Shown here piece after piece: positions 62,933 through 64,000 of a stretch of 64,000 bases of DNA. This DNA comes from Palleniella muris. Its GTDB lineage: Bacteria > Bacteroidota > Bacteroidia > Bacteroidales > Bacteroidaceae. A model generated the notes under the pieces. That model saw only the letters and a list, made by a program, of their open reading frames with translations, was not told the origin of the DNA and made no database searches. Numbering within the stretch: the first letter of the stretch is position 1; every line of letters begins with the position of its first letter. The DNA lies in the NCBI RefSeq assembly GCF_004792655.1, contig NZ_SRZC01000009.1, positions 1 to 64,000 on the forward strand, written 5' to 3'. Position numbers and translations under genes: made by a program.

Positions 62933-63922
62933 TTACTTCTTCCTGCGTGCAGCAGGCTTTTTCGCTGTTTTCTTGGCTGTCACGGCAGGAGTTGCCTTTT
63001 CTTCCTTAGGCTCCTCTTTAGCCTTCACTTCCACGACTTCCACCTTGAAGACGAGAGTCGAGAAAGCAGGAATCTTGCCACTCGGGCGGCTGCCATAGCC
63101 GAGGTTCTCAGGGATATACAGCTCCCAGACAGAGCCTTGCGGCATCATGCAGAGAGCCTCTGTCCAGCCCGGGATGACCTGTGTCGGCTTGAAGGACGTG
63201 GTCTGCGGGGTGCGCTCATAGCTTGAATCGAAGACAGTGCCGTCAATAAGTTTGCCCTCGTACTTCACAACGACGTCATCATCCTTCTTTGCGACAGGAC
63301 CGTTGCCTTCGGTAAGCACCTTGTACTGAAGACCTGAAGGGAGCACCTTGACACCCTCCTTCTTGGCATTCTCGGCGAGCCAGTTCTTTCCGGCAGCCTT
63401 TACAGCCTCCTCCTTGGCTTCCTTTATGGCGTTCATGGCAGCCTCGAAATATTTTGTGGACTCTTCCATGGAGAGCACACTGTTGTCGTTCTCCACGGCG
63501 TCGGTAAATGCACGCTTGAAGAGAGCCTCATCGAGAGCAGCTTCCGAACCTTCCATCTGAGATTGGATGTTAGGGAGCATGCGCTCCTTCACCATCTGTG
63601 CGATCTGCTTTCCGGCAGCCTCCGCCTTCATCTGCGGTGTCTCCACCTCGTTGAGTCCTTTCTCCAGACCTTTCACGAAGTCAGCCATATAGGCGGTGTC
63701 CACCTTAAGTTGTCCTGTGACATACTCCATCATGCCCATTGTCAGGCTCTTGCCTGCGGCATAGCTGATGGAGTCCGCCTTGGTCTGCAGGGAGACAATG
63801 GATTTCTCCACGACAGCGGCAGGGACGGTCTTCTTGTTCTTCTTGTCCTTTTTGGCTACAGCCTCAGAACAAGCGGCGCCCGCCACTATAGCGAGCGCCA
63901 GCATTGTTATTGTCTTTTTCAT
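62933..63922 (-). CDS. FKBP-type peptidyl-prolyl isomerase
   Basis: A 329-aa periplasmic or lipid-anchored isomerase. The start at 63922 begins the signal peptide (KKTITMLALAIVAGAAC, possible lipobox); the in-frame extension upstream (MTMMSVLSTLTKL...) is the translated 9-bp repeat. Residues about 35-205 are the Mip/FkpA-type helical dimerisation region (SYAAGKSLTMGMMEYV). The FKBP domain follows (VVVKYEGKLIDGTVFDSSYERT, VIPGWTEALCMMPQGSVWELYIPENLGYG). The tail is Lys- and Ala-rich (KKTAKKPAARRKK). It assists folding of exported proteins. Confidence 0.92.
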   Translation of the reverse strand: MKKTITMLALAIVAGAACSEAVAKKDKKNKKTVPAAVVEKSIVSLQTKADSISYAAGKSLTMGMMEYVTGQLKVDTAYMADFVKGLEKGLNEVETPQMKAEAAGKQIAQMVKERMLPNIQSQMEGSEAALDEALFKRAFTDAVENDNSVLSMEESTKYFEAAMNAIKEAKEEAVKAAGKNWLAENAKKEGVKVLPSGLQYKVLTEGNGPVAKKDDDVVVKYEGKLIDGTVFDSSYERTPQTTSFKPTQVIPGWTEALCMMPQGSVWELYIPENLGYGSRPSGKIPAFSTLVFKVEVVEVKAKEEPKEEKATPAVTAKKTAKKPAARRKK

Positions 63923-63965
63923 TGGTTGAATTGTGGTTGACAGTTGTGGGTTATGGGGTAGTTTG

Positions 63966-64000
63966 GTCAATGTTGACAGTACTGACATCATTGTCAAAAC
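63966..64000. repeat. Family A tract before the FKBP gene, runs to the window edge
   Basis: GTCAATGTT, GACAGTACT, GACATCATT, GTCAAAAC: four 9-bp units, the last cut by the window end. It lies 43 nt upstream of the FKBP start (63922, minus). Confidence 0.75.

Overview
The window looks like a piece of a Bacteroidales chromosome, most like Prevotella or a close relative (inference from gene content; no search was run). The supporting signs are Bacteroidota-type promoters (TTTG, about 19 nt, TAnnTTTG), an almost complete lack of Shine-Dalgarno sites, an IspG with the large-type insert, a fused NfnA/NfnB protein, DUF4271 and DUF4254 proteins, Wzi and PorT-like outer-membrane proteins, a calycin-like lipoprotein, LpxL/LtaS-like envelope enzymes and a remnant of a type IX secretion tail.

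Layout. 1-303: the 3' end of an IS5-like transposase. 382-8025: purE, ispG, a secreted acid phosphatase, an ATPase on the other strand, a Wzi-like porin, a small lipoprotein and a WecA-type glycan initiator. 8026-8710: a decayed secreted-protein remnant and hairpins. 8711-12864 (minus): NfnAB fusion, GT9 glycosyltransferase, DUF4254. 12994-20624: OPT transporter, metK, then DUF4271-hemD-rnpA-yidD-tyrS, a candidate structured RNA and tRNA-Gln. 20754-23570: a lipoprotein and a TonB-receptor-like barrel. 23727-27659: a compact operon of Sel1-repeat paralogues with a DMP19/DUF4375 protein and a HEAT-like protein, the last gene broken by a frame change. 27913-35008 (minus): an arabinogalactan-type set, GH51-GH35-GH51. 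35261-44118 (minus): an envelope glycan cluster (sugar aminotransferase, MsbA-type exporter, deacetylase, GtrC/B/A-like trio, GT4, PAP2). 44343-46517: rnr. 47612-51691: a second glycosyltransferase operon (GT4, GT2, GT4, GT11-like), followed by a six-hairpin glycosidase. 54156-57511 (minus): VWA lipoprotein, PorT-like barrel, TolB-like propeller, small HTH protein with a structured RNA upstream. 58092-63922 (minus): LpxL-like acyltransferase, two LtaS-like sulfatase-fold enzymes in overlapping frames, and an FKBP prolyl isomerase.

The most unusual signal is not a gene. Two families of short periodic DNA recur between genes. Family A is a degenerate tandem repeat with an exact 9-bp period (unit close to GWCARTAYT). 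It sits in the 5' leader of at least eight genes on both strands, just before an A/C-rich stretch and the start codon; a ninth tract has an 8-bp variant unit. Family B is an array of about four 22-bp units, each carrying a near-palindrome close to AAAGGTTACCTTT. It is found on the 3' side of genes at four places. I do not recognise either as a described element. Other leads are two candidate structured RNAs (20407-20506 plus, 57556-57817 minus), a shortened IspG insert, the Sel1/DMP19/HEAT locus and an operator-like repeat over the ATPase promoter.
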